Shown here piece by piece: positions 33,355-44,424 of a DNA stretch of 64,000 nt; position 1 is the stretch's first letter, and every line of letters starts with the position of its first letter. Source of the stretch: Rhodospirillaceae bacterium SYSU D60007 (GTDB taxonomy: Bacteria > Pseudomonadota > Alphaproteobacteria > Reyranellales > Reyranellaceae); NCBI GenBank assembly GCA_003574685.1, contig QOCQ01000006.1:169045-233044 (forward strand), read 5' to 3'. The notes below the pieces were generated by a model. The model was given only the letters and a program-made list of their open reading frames with translations, did no database searches and had not been told where the DNA came from. A program made the translations under genes and the position numbers.

Positions 33355-33686
33355 CTGTCCGCGCCGCCGTCAGCGCCCGTTACGGCTCTGGCTTTTTCGG
33401 CGCCATCCAGCACCATCTCGTTGTCGTTGTCCGGACCGGTGCGGCGGCGACGGCTGATCCCGCCCTTGCGGCCCGCCGCTGCTGCCAGCGCGCGATTCTG
33501 CGCAAAGCTGCGCTTGGTGTCTGGCACGTTCTGCCCGCCGGTGCGACCTGCCGCCGCGGCCAGACCATGATTCTGCGCGAAACTGCGCTTCTCGCCGGGC
33601 ACGCTGCGTCCGCCCAAGCGCGCGATGTCGCGCTGCCGCTGCGCATCCATGGACGCGAAGCCGCGTCGCTGCCTGCCTTGCGTCAT
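33351..33686 (-). CDS. KGG-repeat stress-type protein
   Basis: A 111-aa, highly charged, disordered-looking protein with KGG-type repeats. MDAQRQRDIARLGGRSVPGE, SFAQNHGLAAAAGRTGG and SFAQNRALAAAAGRKGG are three related units of about 25 residues (compare GsiB and YciG). Such proteins are typically induced by general stress or desiccation. The ATG at 33686 has a perfect AAGGAGG site; a TTG 6 bp upstream is unlikely. A possible EcfG-type promoter lies upstream. The stop overlaps that of mmcB. Confidence 0.85.
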   Translation of the reverse strand: MTQGRQRRGFASMDAQRQRDIARLGGRSVPGEKRSFAQNHGLAAAAGRTGGQNVPDTKRSFAQNRALAAAAGRKGGISRRRRTGPDNDNEMVLDGAEKARAVTGADGGADS

Positions 33687-33724
33687 CGCCAACCTCCTTC
33701 TGGAACAGGTCCGTCACAATGCAG

Positions 33725-33749
33725 AAGGCGCAGACGCCACGTTGGTTCC
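33725..33749 (-). promoter_or_regulatory. Possible EcfG-type promoter of the KGG gene
   Basis: On the minus strand GGAAC-N16-CCTT, against the alphaproteobacterial general-stress sigma consensus GGAAC-N16/17-CGTT (one mismatch). It ends 39 bp before the ATG of a stress-type gene. The motif is short, so the functional context carries most of the weight. Confidence 0.4.
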
Positions 33750-33869
33750 ACACCTGGCCGCACCGCCAGAATGCAAAATGACAACGCACGAATGCGACCG
33801 CGGCTTGGCGCGGCGCATAGAGGGCCGCTAATGTGCGTCCTCGTGCTTGATGAGGGGACAGGGCGACTC

Positions 33870-35429
33870 ATGACCGAGCTGATGACCGGCGCCGACAGCC
33901 TGGTGCGGACTCTTGTGAAGGGCGGCATCACGGTTTCGTTCGCCAATCCCGGCACATCCGAGATGCACTACGTGGCCGCGCTCGACCGCGTGCCGGGCAT
34001 GCGCTGTGTGCTGGGGCTGTTCGAGGGCGTATGCAGCGGGGCTGCAGATGGTTATTACCGCATGACCGGCACGCCGGCGGCCACGCTGCTTCACCTCGGG
34101 CCGGGCCTGGCCAATGCCTGCGCCAACCTGCACAACGCCAAAAAGGCCGGCTCGGGCATCGTCAATATCGTCGGCGAGCACGCGATCTATCACATCAAGT
34201 ACGATACGCCGCTGACGGCCGACATCGAAGGCATCGCCAAGCCGTTCTCGCACTGGGTGAAGACCTCGCCGACATCGAAGACGGTTGCCCGCGACGGCGC
34301 TGCCGCCATCCGTGCCGCGCGCACCTCGCCGGGGCAGATCGCCACGCTCATTCTGCCTGCCGACACGGCATGGGGTGCCGCGCACGAAGTCGCCGAAACG
34401 TTGCCGCCGCCGCCTGCGGCAAAGCCTGCCGCGGAAGCCGTCACGGCGGCCGCGAAGGCGTTGAGCAATGGGGAGCCCGGCATGCTTTTGCTGGGTGGCC
34501 GCGCGCTGCGGGCACGCGCGTTGGAGCTGGCCGGCAAGATCGCGACGAAGACCGGCTGCAAGGTGCAGGGCGCGGGCGCGGGCGCACGCCTGCAGCGCGG
34601 CGCCGGCCGCGTGCAGATCACGCGCGTGCCGTTCGTGGTGGAGCAGGCCACCGCCGTCCTCAAGGCCACGAAGCAGATGGTCCTGTGCGGCGCCAAGGCA
34701 CCGGCGGCGTTCTTTGCCTATCCCGGCAAGCCCAGCATGCTGGCGCCGGAGGATTGCACCATCACGAAGCTCTGCGGCGTCGAGGATGATTGCGAAGCAG
34801 CCCTCGAAGCGCTGGCTGCGGAGCTCGGCGCGCTCGACGTCCCGGCAGCGGGCATTGCCCCCGCGAAGCGTCCGGACAAGCCCACCGGCAGGATCACGCT
34901 CGACGGGCTGGGCATGGCGCTGGGTGCGACCATGCCGGAAGGAGCGATCGTGGTTGACGAGTCAGTGACGACGGGCCGGGGATTCTTTCCCTTCAGTGCC
35001 GGCGGCCCGCCGCACGACTGGTTGAACAACATGGGCGGCTCGATCGGCTTTGGTGCTCCGGTGGCGGTCGGCGCCGCCGTCGCCTGCCCGGATCGCAAGG
35101 TCATTGCCATGATCGGCGATGGCAGCGCGATGTACACCCTCCAGGCGCTGTGGACGATGGCGCGCGAGGGCCTCGATGTCTGCGTTATCATTTTCGCCAA
35201 TCGTTCCTATCAGATTCTCTACAGCCAGCTTGCCGATGTCGGCGCGCCCAATCCCGGGCCGCGCGCGATCGACATGCTCACGCTCGATCGCCCCACGCTG
35301 GATTTCGTGCAGCTTGCGAAGGGCATGGGCGTGGAAGGTGCGCGCACCGCCGACCTCGATGGCCTGGTGAAACAGATGCAGTACGCCATGGGCCAGAAGG
35401 GACCTTATCTGATCGAGGTTGTGATGTAG
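33870..35429 (+). CDS. Acetolactate synthase large-subunit-like TPP enzyme
   Basis: A 519-aa thiamine diphosphate enzyme of the acetohydroxyacid synthase/benzoylformate decarboxylase superfamily. FANPGTSEMHYVAALD and LFEGVCSGAADGYYRMTGTPAATLLHLGPGLANA form the N-terminal domain. The diphosphate motif begins GDGSAMYTLQALWTMAREG and ends FANRSYQIL. It is shorter than IlvB and has no regulatory subunit gene beside it, so decarboxylation or carboligation of another 2-oxo acid is as likely as branched-chain synthesis. I start it at ATG 33870; the frame is open for several hundred bases upstream but overlaps other features. Confidence 0.85.
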   Translation: MTELMTGADSLVRTLVKGGITVSFANPGTSEMHYVAALDRVPGMRCVLGLFEGVCSGAADGYYRMTGTPAATLLHLGPGLANACANLHNAKKAGSGIVNIVGEHAIYHIKYDTPLTADIEGIAKPFSHWVKTSPTSKTVARDGAAAIRAARTSPGQIATLILPADTAWGAAHEVAETLPPPPAAKPAAEAVTAAAKALSNGEPGMLLLGGRALRARALELAGKIATKTGCKVQGAGAGARLQRGAGRVQITRVPFVVEQATAVLKATKQMVLCGAKAPAAFFAYPGKPSMLAPEDCTITKLCGVEDDCEAALEALAAELGALDVPAAGIAPAKRPDKPTGRITLDGLGMALGATMPEGAIVVDESVTTGRGFFPFSAGGPPHDWLNNMGGSIGFGAPVAVGAAVACPDRKVIAMIGDGSAMYTLQALWTMAREGLDVCVIIFANRSYQILYSQLADVGAPNPGPRAIDMLTLDRPTLDFVQLAKGMGVEGARTADLDGLVKQMQYAMGQKGPYLIEVVM

Positions 35430-35477
35430 GATCGGCGGCGTTCGGGGTGCACACGTCCCGCCCGGAGATCAAGCTGC

Positions 35478-35822
35478 ATGGTCCAGCCACAGCCTGATGC
35501 GTCGCGGCCGCTGATCAGCCGCAACGCCGCGCGCGCGTGGCTCATCGGCACGCAGGTCGTCATGGCTGTCCTGCTGGTGTTCTGGCTGCCGCTCGCCGGC
35601 CTGTCGGTGATGGCCTTTGACGCACCGGCATCGGCCGATGATCCCTGGCCGTTCCTGTTTGTCGGCTCCATCTGGTCATGGCCGCCGGTCGCGTTCGCGT
35701 TCTCGCTGCTGGCGTGGATGCTGTGCTGGCGCTACGGGCGCAACCTGCTGGCCGTGGTCCTCACCACCCTGCCGCTGGTGTTTCCACTGGTCTTCGGACT
35801 GGTCCTGGTCCTGAGAAGCTGA
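35478..35822 (+). CDS. Hypothetical membrane protein, three hydrophobic segments
   Basis: A 114-aa protein with three hydrophobic segments (WLIGTQVVMAVLLVFWLPLAGL, SIWSWPPVAFAFSLLAWMLC, LLAVVLTTLPLVFPLVFGLVLV) and a polar N-terminus. I recognise no family. GGAGATCAAGCTGC before the ATG is a fair ribosome site. It is isolated between the TPP enzyme and the CorC-like gene, both in the same direction. Confidence 0.65.
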   Translation: MVQPQPDASRPLISRNAARAWLIGTQVVMAVLLVFWLPLAGLSVMAFDAPASADDPWPFLFVGSIWSWPPVAFAFSLLAWMLCWRYGRNLLAVVLTTLPLVFPLVFGLVLVLRS

Positions 35823-35908
35823 CGCCGGCGTCAAGGGCGCTTTTGTCCGGCGTCGGGCCGTTGTCGCATCTTCCGCTGCGCCGGCCTGCTGCCTATAGTA
35901 GGGCCGTT

Positions 35909-36841
35909 ATGTCAGACCCGTCGTCCGATCGAAGTTCCGGCGCCGCCGGAACCTCAGAAGGCGGTCCCTTGCGGCGCATCCTGCGCAAGCTGCGCAAGCG
36001 CAAACGTGGCGAGGAGATCCGCGAAGCCATCGAAGAACTGATCGAGGAACATCCCGAGCTGCGCGACGCGCCGGCCAACGAGCCGGCGCTGGGCGAAGAA
36101 GAGCGCGACCTGCTGGCCAATATCCTTGGCCTGCGCTCCAAGACCGTGGCCGACGTGATGGTGCCGCGCGCCGACATCGTCGGCATCGCCATCGACACGC
36201 CGCTGGAGGAGACGGTCAGGCTGATCCAGAAGGAGGCGCATTCGCGCTATCCGGTCTACCGCGAGTCGCTCGACGATGTGATCGGCATGGTCCACATCAA
36301 GGACGTGCTGGCCTACTGGGGCAGCGGACGGCGCTTCCATCTGCGCGACGTGCTGCGGCGGGTGAGCTTCGTGGCGCCCAGCATGCCGGTGTCGGACATG
36401 CTGCTCGACATGCGCCGCCAGCGCGTGCACATGGCGCTTGTCGTGGACGAGTTCGGCGGTACCGACGGGCTGCTGACCATCGAGGATCTCGTCGAGGAGA
36501 TCGTGGGCGAGATCGAGGACGAGCATGACACCGAGCAGTCGGCCGGCCTGGCGGCGCGGCCCGACGGCAGCTTCGACGCCACCGGGCGAACGCCGATTGC
36601 CGCCTTCGAGGAGATGGCGGGGTCGCTGCTGGACGAAGAGGAGCGCGGCGAGGTCGACACGCTGGGCGGGCTCATCTTCTCCCTGGCCGGGCGCATTCCG
36701 GAGCGCGGCGAGGTGATCCGCCATCCCTCCGGCTGCGAGTTCGAGATCGTCGATGTCGATGCGCGCCGCATTCGCCGCCTGCGCGTGCGCCTGCCTGCCA
36801 ATGCCAGCAAGGCAACGCCTGCCTTGGCGCAGAATGGATAG
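35909..36841 (+). CDS. CorC/HlyC-family CBS-domain protein
   Basis: A 310-aa cytoplasmic protein with two CBS domains (VADVMVPRADIVGI...HSRYPVYRESLDDVIGMVHIKDVL near residues 73-130, and VSFVAPSMPVSDML...MALVVDEFGGTDGLLTIEDLVEEIVGEI near 152-206), followed by a CorC_HlyC transporter-associated domain. The N-terminus is charged (RKLRKRKRGEEIREAIEELIEEHP). In relatives this gene sits in a phoH-ybeY-corC-lnt cluster; here it stands alone. It is linked to magnesium and cobalt homeostasis by family. ATG at 35909 chosen because upstream sequence is not coding. Confidence 0.9.
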   Translation: MSDPSSDRSSGAAGTSEGGPLRRILRKLRKRKRGEEIREAIEELIEEHPELRDAPANEPALGEEERDLLANILGLRSKTVADVMVPRADIVGIAIDTPLEETVRLIQKEAHSRYPVYRESLDDVIGMVHIKDVLAYWGSGRRFHLRDVLRRVSFVAPSMPVSDMLLDMRRQRVHMALVVDEFGGTDGLLTIEDLVEEIVGEIEDEHDTEQSAGLAARPDGSFDATGRTPIAAFEEMAGSLLDEEERGEVDTLGGLIFSLAGRIPERGEVIRHPSGCEFEIVDVDARRIRRLRVRLPANASKATPALAQNG

Positions 36842-36873
36842 TCCCTCGCCTCAACCATGAGAGGAGCGCCAGC

Positions 36874-37122
36874 GTGCTCGACTTCCTGATTGTCGTCATC
36901 GTGGGATTGCTGGTCGGCCTGATCGCCCGGTTCCTGATGCCGGGGCGCGATCCCGGCGGCATCATCGTGACTATCGTGATCGGCATCGTCGGGTCAGTGG
37001 TTGCGACTTACGGCGGGCAGGCTCTCGGTCTCTATCAGCCGGGACAGGCGGCGGGATTCATCGGCTCGGTCATTGGCGCCATCGTGCTGCTGGTCCTGCT
37101 GCGCCTGATCCGCGGAAGCTGA
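36874..37122 (+). CDS. GlsB/YeaQ/YmgE family stress membrane protein
   Basis: An 82-aa, three-helix membrane protein. GLIARFLMPGRDPGGIIVTIVIGIVGSVVATYGG and FIGSVIGAIVLLVLLRL match the transglycosylase-associated/GlsB family, small proteins often induced under general stress. GTG start preceded by GAGAGGAGCG. It is tail-to-tail with the HWE kinase (1-bp gap), next to the PhyR locus. Confidence 0.88.
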   Translation: MLDFLIVVIVGLLVGLIARFLMPGRDPGGIIVTIVIGIVGSVVATYGGQALGLYQPGQAAGFIGSVIGAIVLLVLLRLIRGS

Positions 37123-37123
37123 G

Positions 37124-38086
37124 CTACAGGGAAAATTCCAGATTGCACTCCACCCCCTCGCGGTTGAAGGCGAGGCGGGCCTCGCCGACATTGCCCTCGA
37201 CAGCGCGGTCCAGCAGCAGCGATCCGAAGCCGCGTTGCGCCGGCGGCTCGACGGGCGGCCCGCCGGTCTCGCGCCAGGTGATTGACAGGCGGGGTGGCGT
37301 CAGGTCGTCGCGCAGCCGCCACCGGACGACCACGCGCCCCGTGGCATTGGACAAGGCGCCATACTTGGCAGCATTGGTGGCAAGTTCATGCAGCGCCATC
37401 GAGACGACGGCAACATTGCCCGCGTCGAGCCAGATAGCCGCCGGACCGTCGAACTCAATGCGGTCGCGCTGGAAAGGCGCCAGCGCGCGTTCGAGCACGT
37501 CCTGCAATCGTACCTGCTTCCAGTTTTCGACGCTGAGCAGGTCCTGGGCCGAAGCCAGCGTCTGGAGCCGGCCGAAGAAAGCCGATCGCTCGGCCAGGCT
37601 GGCGCTGCGAAGGGTTTGCGAGGCGATCGCCTGGACGATCGCCAGCGTGTTGTTCAGGCGGTGCACCATCTCGCGCACCAGCAGGTTCTGCTGCTCCTCC
37701 AGTCGCCGGCGCTCGGTGATGTCCCGGGCAATCGTGGATGCACCGACAATGTTGCCGTCGGCGTCATTCACAGGCGAAATCCTCAGCGAGACATTGATCA
37801 GGGTTCCGTCTTTTCGCTGCCTCACCGTTTCGAAGGGTTCGATCCGCTCGCCGTTACGGATGCGCCGCAGGATGGCGGCTTCCTCTTCCTTTCGGTCTTC
37901 GGGCATGAGAACGAGAGCGGCCTTCCCGATCGCCTCGTCGGCAGAATAGCCGAACAGGCGCTCGGCGCCCTGGTTCCAGGTCCTGATGATGCCCTCAAGG
38001 TCCTTGCTGACGATCGCATCATCGGAAGACTCGACGATCGCGGTCAGGCGCGCGGCGTATTCGGCAACGAGCCTCTGGTCATTCAT
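37124..38086 (-). CDS. PAS-HWE sensor histidine kinase
   Basis: A 320-aa soluble kinase. A PAS domain occupies residues ~10-125 (AIVESSDDAIVSKDLEGIIRTWN...GASTIARDITERRRLEE). The HWE-type dimerisation domain follows, with phospho-His142 in REMVHRLNNTLAIVQAIASQTLR, then the ATPase elements MALHELATNAAKYGALS and WRETGGPPV, and the GFG of GFGSLLLDRAV. HWE/HisKA_2 kinases commonly phosphorylate PhyR. It is divergent from phyR with 248 bp between starts. No membrane segment; the PAS domain may bind flavin or haem, or sense protein partners. Confidence 0.92.
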   Translation of the reverse strand: MNDQRLVAEYAARLTAIVESSDDAIVSKDLEGIIRTWNQGAERLFGYSADEAIGKAALVLMPEDRKEEEAAILRRIRNGERIEPFETVRQRKDGTLINVSLRISPVNDADGNIVGASTIARDITERRRLEEQQNLLVREMVHRLNNTLAIVQAIASQTLRSASLAERSAFFGRLQTLASAQDLLSVENWKQVRLQDVLERALAPFQRDRIEFDGPAAIWLDAGNVAVVSMALHELATNAAKYGALSNATGRVVVRWRLRDDLTPPRLSITWRETGGPPVEPPAQRGFGSLLLDRAVEGNVGEARLAFNREGVECNLEFSL

Positions 38087-38334
38087 GTCAGCAAGCTTGG
38101 CCCGGCATCGGACCCCCTCCCGGCTTCTGCATTGATACATTGTGCAATGTAAGGAATCATCCAGTTTGGCTGGCGCACAGCTACCGTTTCGGGAACCGTG
38201 CCACCATAACCTATGTTGAAGGCAGCAACAGCGGTCGAGGCTAAGCTTGTCGACCAGACGTTTTGGATCGGCGTGAGCTCGACGGTATCGGCGGTGGCAC
38301 CGGGCGCCGGCGTTGGACGCATTCGGGGGCACAG
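38087..38334. promoter_or_regulatory. Divergent control region of the HWE kinase and phyR, with a possible EcfG-type promoter
   Basis: 248 bp without a gene. On the plus strand GGAAC (38192-38196) and TGTT (38214-38217), spaced by 17 bp, resemble the EcfG consensus GGAAC-N16/17-CGTT with one mismatch, 118 bp before phyR. PhyR-dependent sigma factors often control their own locus. No nepR-like frame is visible here. Confidence 0.4.
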
Positions 38335-39135
38335 ATGGCACTTTCACGGGAAGGTCTCTCAGGGCAGCTTCTGGCGACGTTGCCCTTCCTGCGACGCTAT
38401 GCCCGGGCGCTGACGGGCAGCCAGGCGCATGGCGACGAATGGGTCCGGCTCTGCGTCGAGGTCCTGCTACAGCAGCCGGAACTCGTCAGCGACAGCGTCA
38501 AGTCCCGGGTCGAAATCTTCCGGCTGTTTCACAAGCTCCAGGTTCCTTTCCATGCGCTTGAACGGGAGAACGAGGCCGACCGGCCCGGCGCGCCGGGCGA
38601 CCGTCTGTCGGCGCGCCTGCGCAGTGTTCCCGACGTGCAGCGCAAGGTGCTGCTGCTGACAATGCTGGAGGATTTTTCCGTCGAGCAGGCGGCCCGCATC
38701 CTCGACATCCCGGACGAAGAGGCCGAGCAGGCATTGCGCGAGGTGCGTGAGGAGTTGCAGCGCAGCGCCTCGGTCCGCGTGCTGGTCATCGAGGACGAAG
38801 CGGTCATCGCGCTGGATGTCGCGCAGATCGTCCGCAGCGCCGGCCACCAGGTGGTGGGCATCGCGGCGACGGAAAAGGTTGCCGTCGAACTGGCCGAGAA
38901 GCACGCGCCCGATCTGGTGATCGCCGACATTCAGCTCAGGGGCAGCGACGATGGCCGCGCGGCAGTGCGCGAGATCATGCGCACCATGCCGGTGCCGGTG
39001 ATCTTCGTGACCGGCTTTCCCGAGCGCCTGCTGACCGGTGAGGGCATTGAGCCGGCCTTCGTTATCACCAAGCCGTTCGCACCCGATCATCTCAGGACAG
39101 CAATCGCGCAAGCCCTCAACATCGCGGCGGTGTGA
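38335..39135 (+). CDS. phyR: General-stress response regulator PhyR
   Basis: A 266-aa protein of the normal PhyR length. Residues 1-140 form an EcfG-like sigma domain (RLRSVPDVQRKVLLLTMLEDF then SVEQAARILDIPDEEAEQAL, the sigma-4 like part). Residues 147-262 form a receiver with acidic pocket Glu153/Asp154, phospho-acceptor Asp198, Thr226 in FVTGFPE (FATGUY type) and Lys246 in ITKPF. On phosphorylation PhyR captures the anti-sigma factor NepR and frees EcfG. Two kinase genes flank it, but neither nepR nor ecfG is within the window. Confidence 0.93.
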   Translation: MALSREGLSGQLLATLPFLRRYARALTGSQAHGDEWVRLCVEVLLQQPELVSDSVKSRVEIFRLFHKLQVPFHALERENEADRPGAPGDRLSARLRSVPDVQRKVLLLTMLEDFSVEQAARILDIPDEEAEQALREVREELQRSASVRVLVIEDEAVIALDVAQIVRSAGHQVVGIAATEKVAVELAEKHAPDLVIADIQLRGSDDGRAAVREIMRTMPVPVIFVTGFPERLLTGEGIEPAFVITKPFAPDHLRTAIAQALNIAAV

Positions 39136-39230
39136 CGGGAATGGCCGGCACCCCCTCCGGGCCATTCGCTGCCAGCGCCGGAACAAGCGGGGTCCGGTCG
39201 CGTTCAGCGACTGAGGGGAAGCAACAACGC

Positions 39231-40154
39231 ATGAGCCGGCTGCCACCCCAGGTCCGGTTGTACCTGCTGGTCGCCACCATCATCATCCTGGCGTTCGTAG
39301 CAGCGTGGATTGTCGTCGGCCTCAGCGGGGCCGCGAGCGTGCCGCAAGACGTCTTCCTTGCCGAGGGCATCGTCCTTTTGACCGCGCTGGTGGCGGTCTG
39401 GTTCGCCGTTCGCGCCTGGTGGCCGGAGCCCGCGGCGGTCGAGGATTCCCGTGCCGCGGCGCCGCGCAACATGGAACAGGCACTTCGTGCCGATCTGGCC
39501 CAGCGGGACCTGTTGCTGCGCGAGATCCATCATCGGGTGAAGAATAACCTGCAGATGATTTCAAGCCTCCTCAGCCTGCAAGCCGAACGGATCCGCAGCC
39601 CGCGTCTGCGACGCGCCTTCTCGGGTGCGCGCAACAGGGTGCTGACCATGGCTGTCCTGCACCGCCACCTCTATGAGCGGACCAACTGGGCAGAGGTCGA
39701 TTTTCAAGCGTTCCTGAACGATCTCGTGCGGCACCTGTCGTCGGACAATGGCGCCCGGGGCGGTCCTGAAGTGCGCTTCTATCTCAATGCGCCCGTGCTG
39801 GCCGCGGGACCGGATGCCGCCATACCGGTCGGGCTGATTATCACCGAGGCGATCTCCAATGCGCTGACGCACGCATTCCGCGACACGCCGGATCCGCGGA
39901 TTACCGTTCGCATCCGCGAAGCAGACAGCATGTTCGACGTGCGGGTCGAGGACAATGGCAGTGGTATTGCCCCGCATCAGTTCGAATCCACCGAGCATGA
40001 CGGGCTGGGTTTCATGCTCCTGCGCGGGTTGACCGCCCAGCTCGACGGCAGCCTCGACATTCGCCGCCATGCCGGGGGCGGCACCTGCGTGCATGTCAGC
40101 TTTCCCAGCCCGCGGCCAACGGAAGCTGCCAATGGCAGATCCACACACGCCTGA
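39231..40154 (+). CDS. Membrane HisKA_2-type sensor histidine kinase
   Basis: A 307-aa kinase with two N-terminal membrane helices (residues ~9-30 and ~42-62) and a very short periplasmic loop. A HisKA_2 dimerisation domain follows (REIHHRVKNNLQMISSLLSLQ, phospho-His101), then an ATPase domain with EAISNALTHAF (N-box) and VRVEDNGSGI (G-box). ATG at 39231, preceded by GAGGGGAAG, is preferred; a GTG at 39132 overlapping the phyR stop would add 33 unlikely residues. It overlaps the Crp/Fnr gene by 23 bp. Probable cognate kinase of PhyR. Confidence 0.9.
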   Translation: MSRLPPQVRLYLLVATIIILAFVAAWIVVGLSGAASVPQDVFLAEGIVLLTALVAVWFAVRAWWPEPAAVEDSRAAAPRNMEQALRADLAQRDLLLREIHHRVKNNLQMISSLLSLQAERIRSPRLRRAFSGARNRVLTMAVLHRHLYERTNWAEVDFQAFLNDLVRHLSSDNGARGGPEVRFYLNAPVLAAGPDAAIPVGLIITEAISNALTHAFRDTPDPRITVRIREADSMFDVRVEDNGSGIAPHQFESTEHDGLGFMLLRGLTAQLDGSLDIRRHAGGGTCVHVSFPSPRPTEAANGRSTHA

Positions 40155-40899
40155 CAGCCATCCGCTCCTGCGGAAACTCGGCCGCTACGCGCGGCTGTCC
40201 GCGGCCGAGCGTCAGGCGATCACCTCCCTGCTGAGACGGGAGGCGGCCTTTCCGGAGCACACGGACCTTGTCCGGCAGGGCCAGATGCTGACGAAGGCGG
40301 CCATCATCCGCGAGGGATGGGCGATCCGTTACCGTACGCTGCGCGACGGCCGCCGGCAGATCATGAACTTCCTGTTGCCCGGCGACATGTTCGACCTGTG
40401 TGCATTTCTGCTGACCGCGTCTGACCATTCGATCGCCGCCCTTACGCCCTGCAAGATCAGCTTCGTGCCGGTTTCATCCATCACCGACCTGTTCCGCCGC
40501 TGGCCGCGTGTCGGCGCGGCGCTGTGGAAGAGCGCGCTTCAGGAAGAAGCCATGCTGCGCGAGCGGATCCTGAGCCTCGGCCGGCGATCGGCGCGCGAGC
40601 GGGCCGCCCATCTGCTGTACGAGCTCTGGGTGCGCCTCGGCATCGTGGGATTGCGCAACGGCGGCGACTTCGACCTGCCGCTCACCCAGGCCGACCTGGC
40701 CGACGCGCTGGGCCTTACTCCCGTCCATGTAAGCCGTACGCTGCGCTACTTGCGCCAGCAGGGACTCATCGGCATGAGCAACCGGCACGTCACCATCCTG
40801 CGGCCGCGCGAGGAAGGACAGTACGGCGAATTTGGCCGCGATTACCTGCACCTGACGCCGATCAGGGACCCGGTCGCGCCACCTGTCGGTCACGCCTGA
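40132..40899 (+). CDS. Crp/Fnr family transcriptional regulator
   Basis: A 255-aa regulator: an N-terminal cyclic-nucleotide-binding-like domain (QILMNFLLPGDMFDLCAF region) and a C-terminal winged helix-turn-helix (LTQADLADALGLTPVHVSRTLRYLRQQGLI, near residues 184-213). There is no FNR-type cysteine set. ATG at 40132 overlaps the kinase gene by 23 bp, so it is probably translated with the phyR-kinase unit. Such Crp relatives at this kind of locus may respond to redox or nucleotide signals; effector unknown. Confidence 0.9.
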   Translation: MADPHTPDSHPLLRKLGRYARLSAAERQAITSLLRREAAFPEHTDLVRQGQMLTKAAIIREGWAIRYRTLRDGRRQIMNFLLPGDMFDLCAFLLTASDHSIAALTPCKISFVPVSSITDLFRRWPRVGAALWKSALQEEAMLRERILSLGRRSARERAAHLLYELWVRLGIVGLRNGGDFDLPLTQADLADALGLTPVHVSRTLRYLRQQGLIGMSNRHVTILRPREEGQYGEFGRDYLHLTPIRDPVAPPVGHA

Positions 40900-40905
40900 G
40901 GGCAA

Positions 40906-41397
40906 TCATTCCGCCGCACGGTAGATGAAGTAGCGGTCCCTCGGTACGCCGGGCGGTTCGGGCAGCCGCGTCCAGCGCTGGACATCAAGCGGCTGATTCA
41001 CAACGACATAGCCGCCCGGCGCCAGCATGCTATCCAGAAGCGCACCAAGCATCTCGCCCATCCGTACATTGGCTGCATGATCGCCGGTCCCCAGATCGCA
41101 ATGGATCAGCGCCGCACTGCGGCCCAGCCGCGCTGCAGCGCAAGGGATCGTCTCCTGGATGTCGCCCAGCAACAGGCGGTCGGCGGCAGGAATGCAGTCG
41201 GGATGGGCGCGCACCTCGCGTTCGAACACATAGATGTCGCGGCCCGGCAACAGCGCACGCAGATGGTCGTAGGTCCGGCCATTACCCAGCCCGACCTCGA
41301 GGATCGGGCCTGGAAGCCCGCCGACCTGTTCTGCCGCCCAGTTCAGACAATCGCGCTGCGCCTGCATGCGGCGGATAAAGCTATCCAGCCGGCTCAT
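40906..41397 (-). CDS. Class I SAM-dependent methyltransferase
   Basis: A 163-aa protein with the SAM-binding motif LEVGLGNGRTYDHL at residues ~33-46 and an acidic residue after the next strand (IYVFERE). LIHCDLGTGD and GALLDSMLAPGGYVVVNQPL complete a Rossmann-like methyltransferase fold. It is short and lacks a recognisable target-binding domain, so the substrate is unknown. It ends 6 bp from the convergent Crp/Fnr gene; copy 3 of the palindromic repeat lies upstream of it. Confidence 0.8.
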   Translation of the reverse strand: MSRLDSFIRRMQAQRDCLNWAAEQVGGLPGPILEVGLGNGRTYDHLRALLPGRDIYVFEREVRAHPDCIPAADRLLLGDIQETIPCAAARLGRSAALIHCDLGTGDHAANVRMGEMLGALLDSMLAPGGYVVVNQPLDVQRWTRLPEPPGVPRDRYFIYRAAE

Positions 41398-41414
41398 GCG
41401 GCGGTCTTCATTAA

Positions 41415-41552
41415 CCTTCTCCCGGAGGGGGAAGGTGGCGCGCAGCGCCGGGAGGGGGATGCCTCAACAAGCGCGCTGCCAAAGGCGAGACACCGAACCT
41501 GTTGCACTATCCCCCTTCCGCCCTTCGGGCACCTTCCCCCTCCGGGGGAAGG
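41415..41552 (+). repeat. Palindromic interspersed repeat, copy 3
   Basis: A 138-bp element with the same outer CTTCCCCC/GGGGGAAG palindromes (first arm CTTCTCCC), the same inner GGCGCGCAGCGCCGG segment as copy 2, and the shared core order. It lies between the aconitase stop and the methyltransferase start, both on the minus strand. Confidence 0.9.
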
Positions 41553-41579
41553 GTGTTCTGGAGTTATGTGCCAGACCGT

Positions 41580-44273
<2,694 letters not shown>

Positions 44274-44424
44274 GGCTTCTCTCTCCTCATGCGCTGGGCG
44301 ATCCGCGAAACTTGTGCGGAAAATAGGCCGCCCACCGCACGGGAGCAATGCGTCAAAGCCAACGGGACCCTGTCGCGAGGCTGCGTTCTGCACTACGGTT
44401 GGCCGGTCGGCGGCGGAGAGGCTC

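Noticed and set aside
38083..38322. Possible nepR in the phyR intergenic region
   Set aside because: The frames here lack any NepR-like helix pattern and show no ribosome site.
39132..39230. GTG overlapping the phyR stop as kinase start
   Set aside because: It adds a Ser/Gly-rich stretch with no resemblance, while the ATG at 39231 has a good ribosome site and opens into the first membrane helix.
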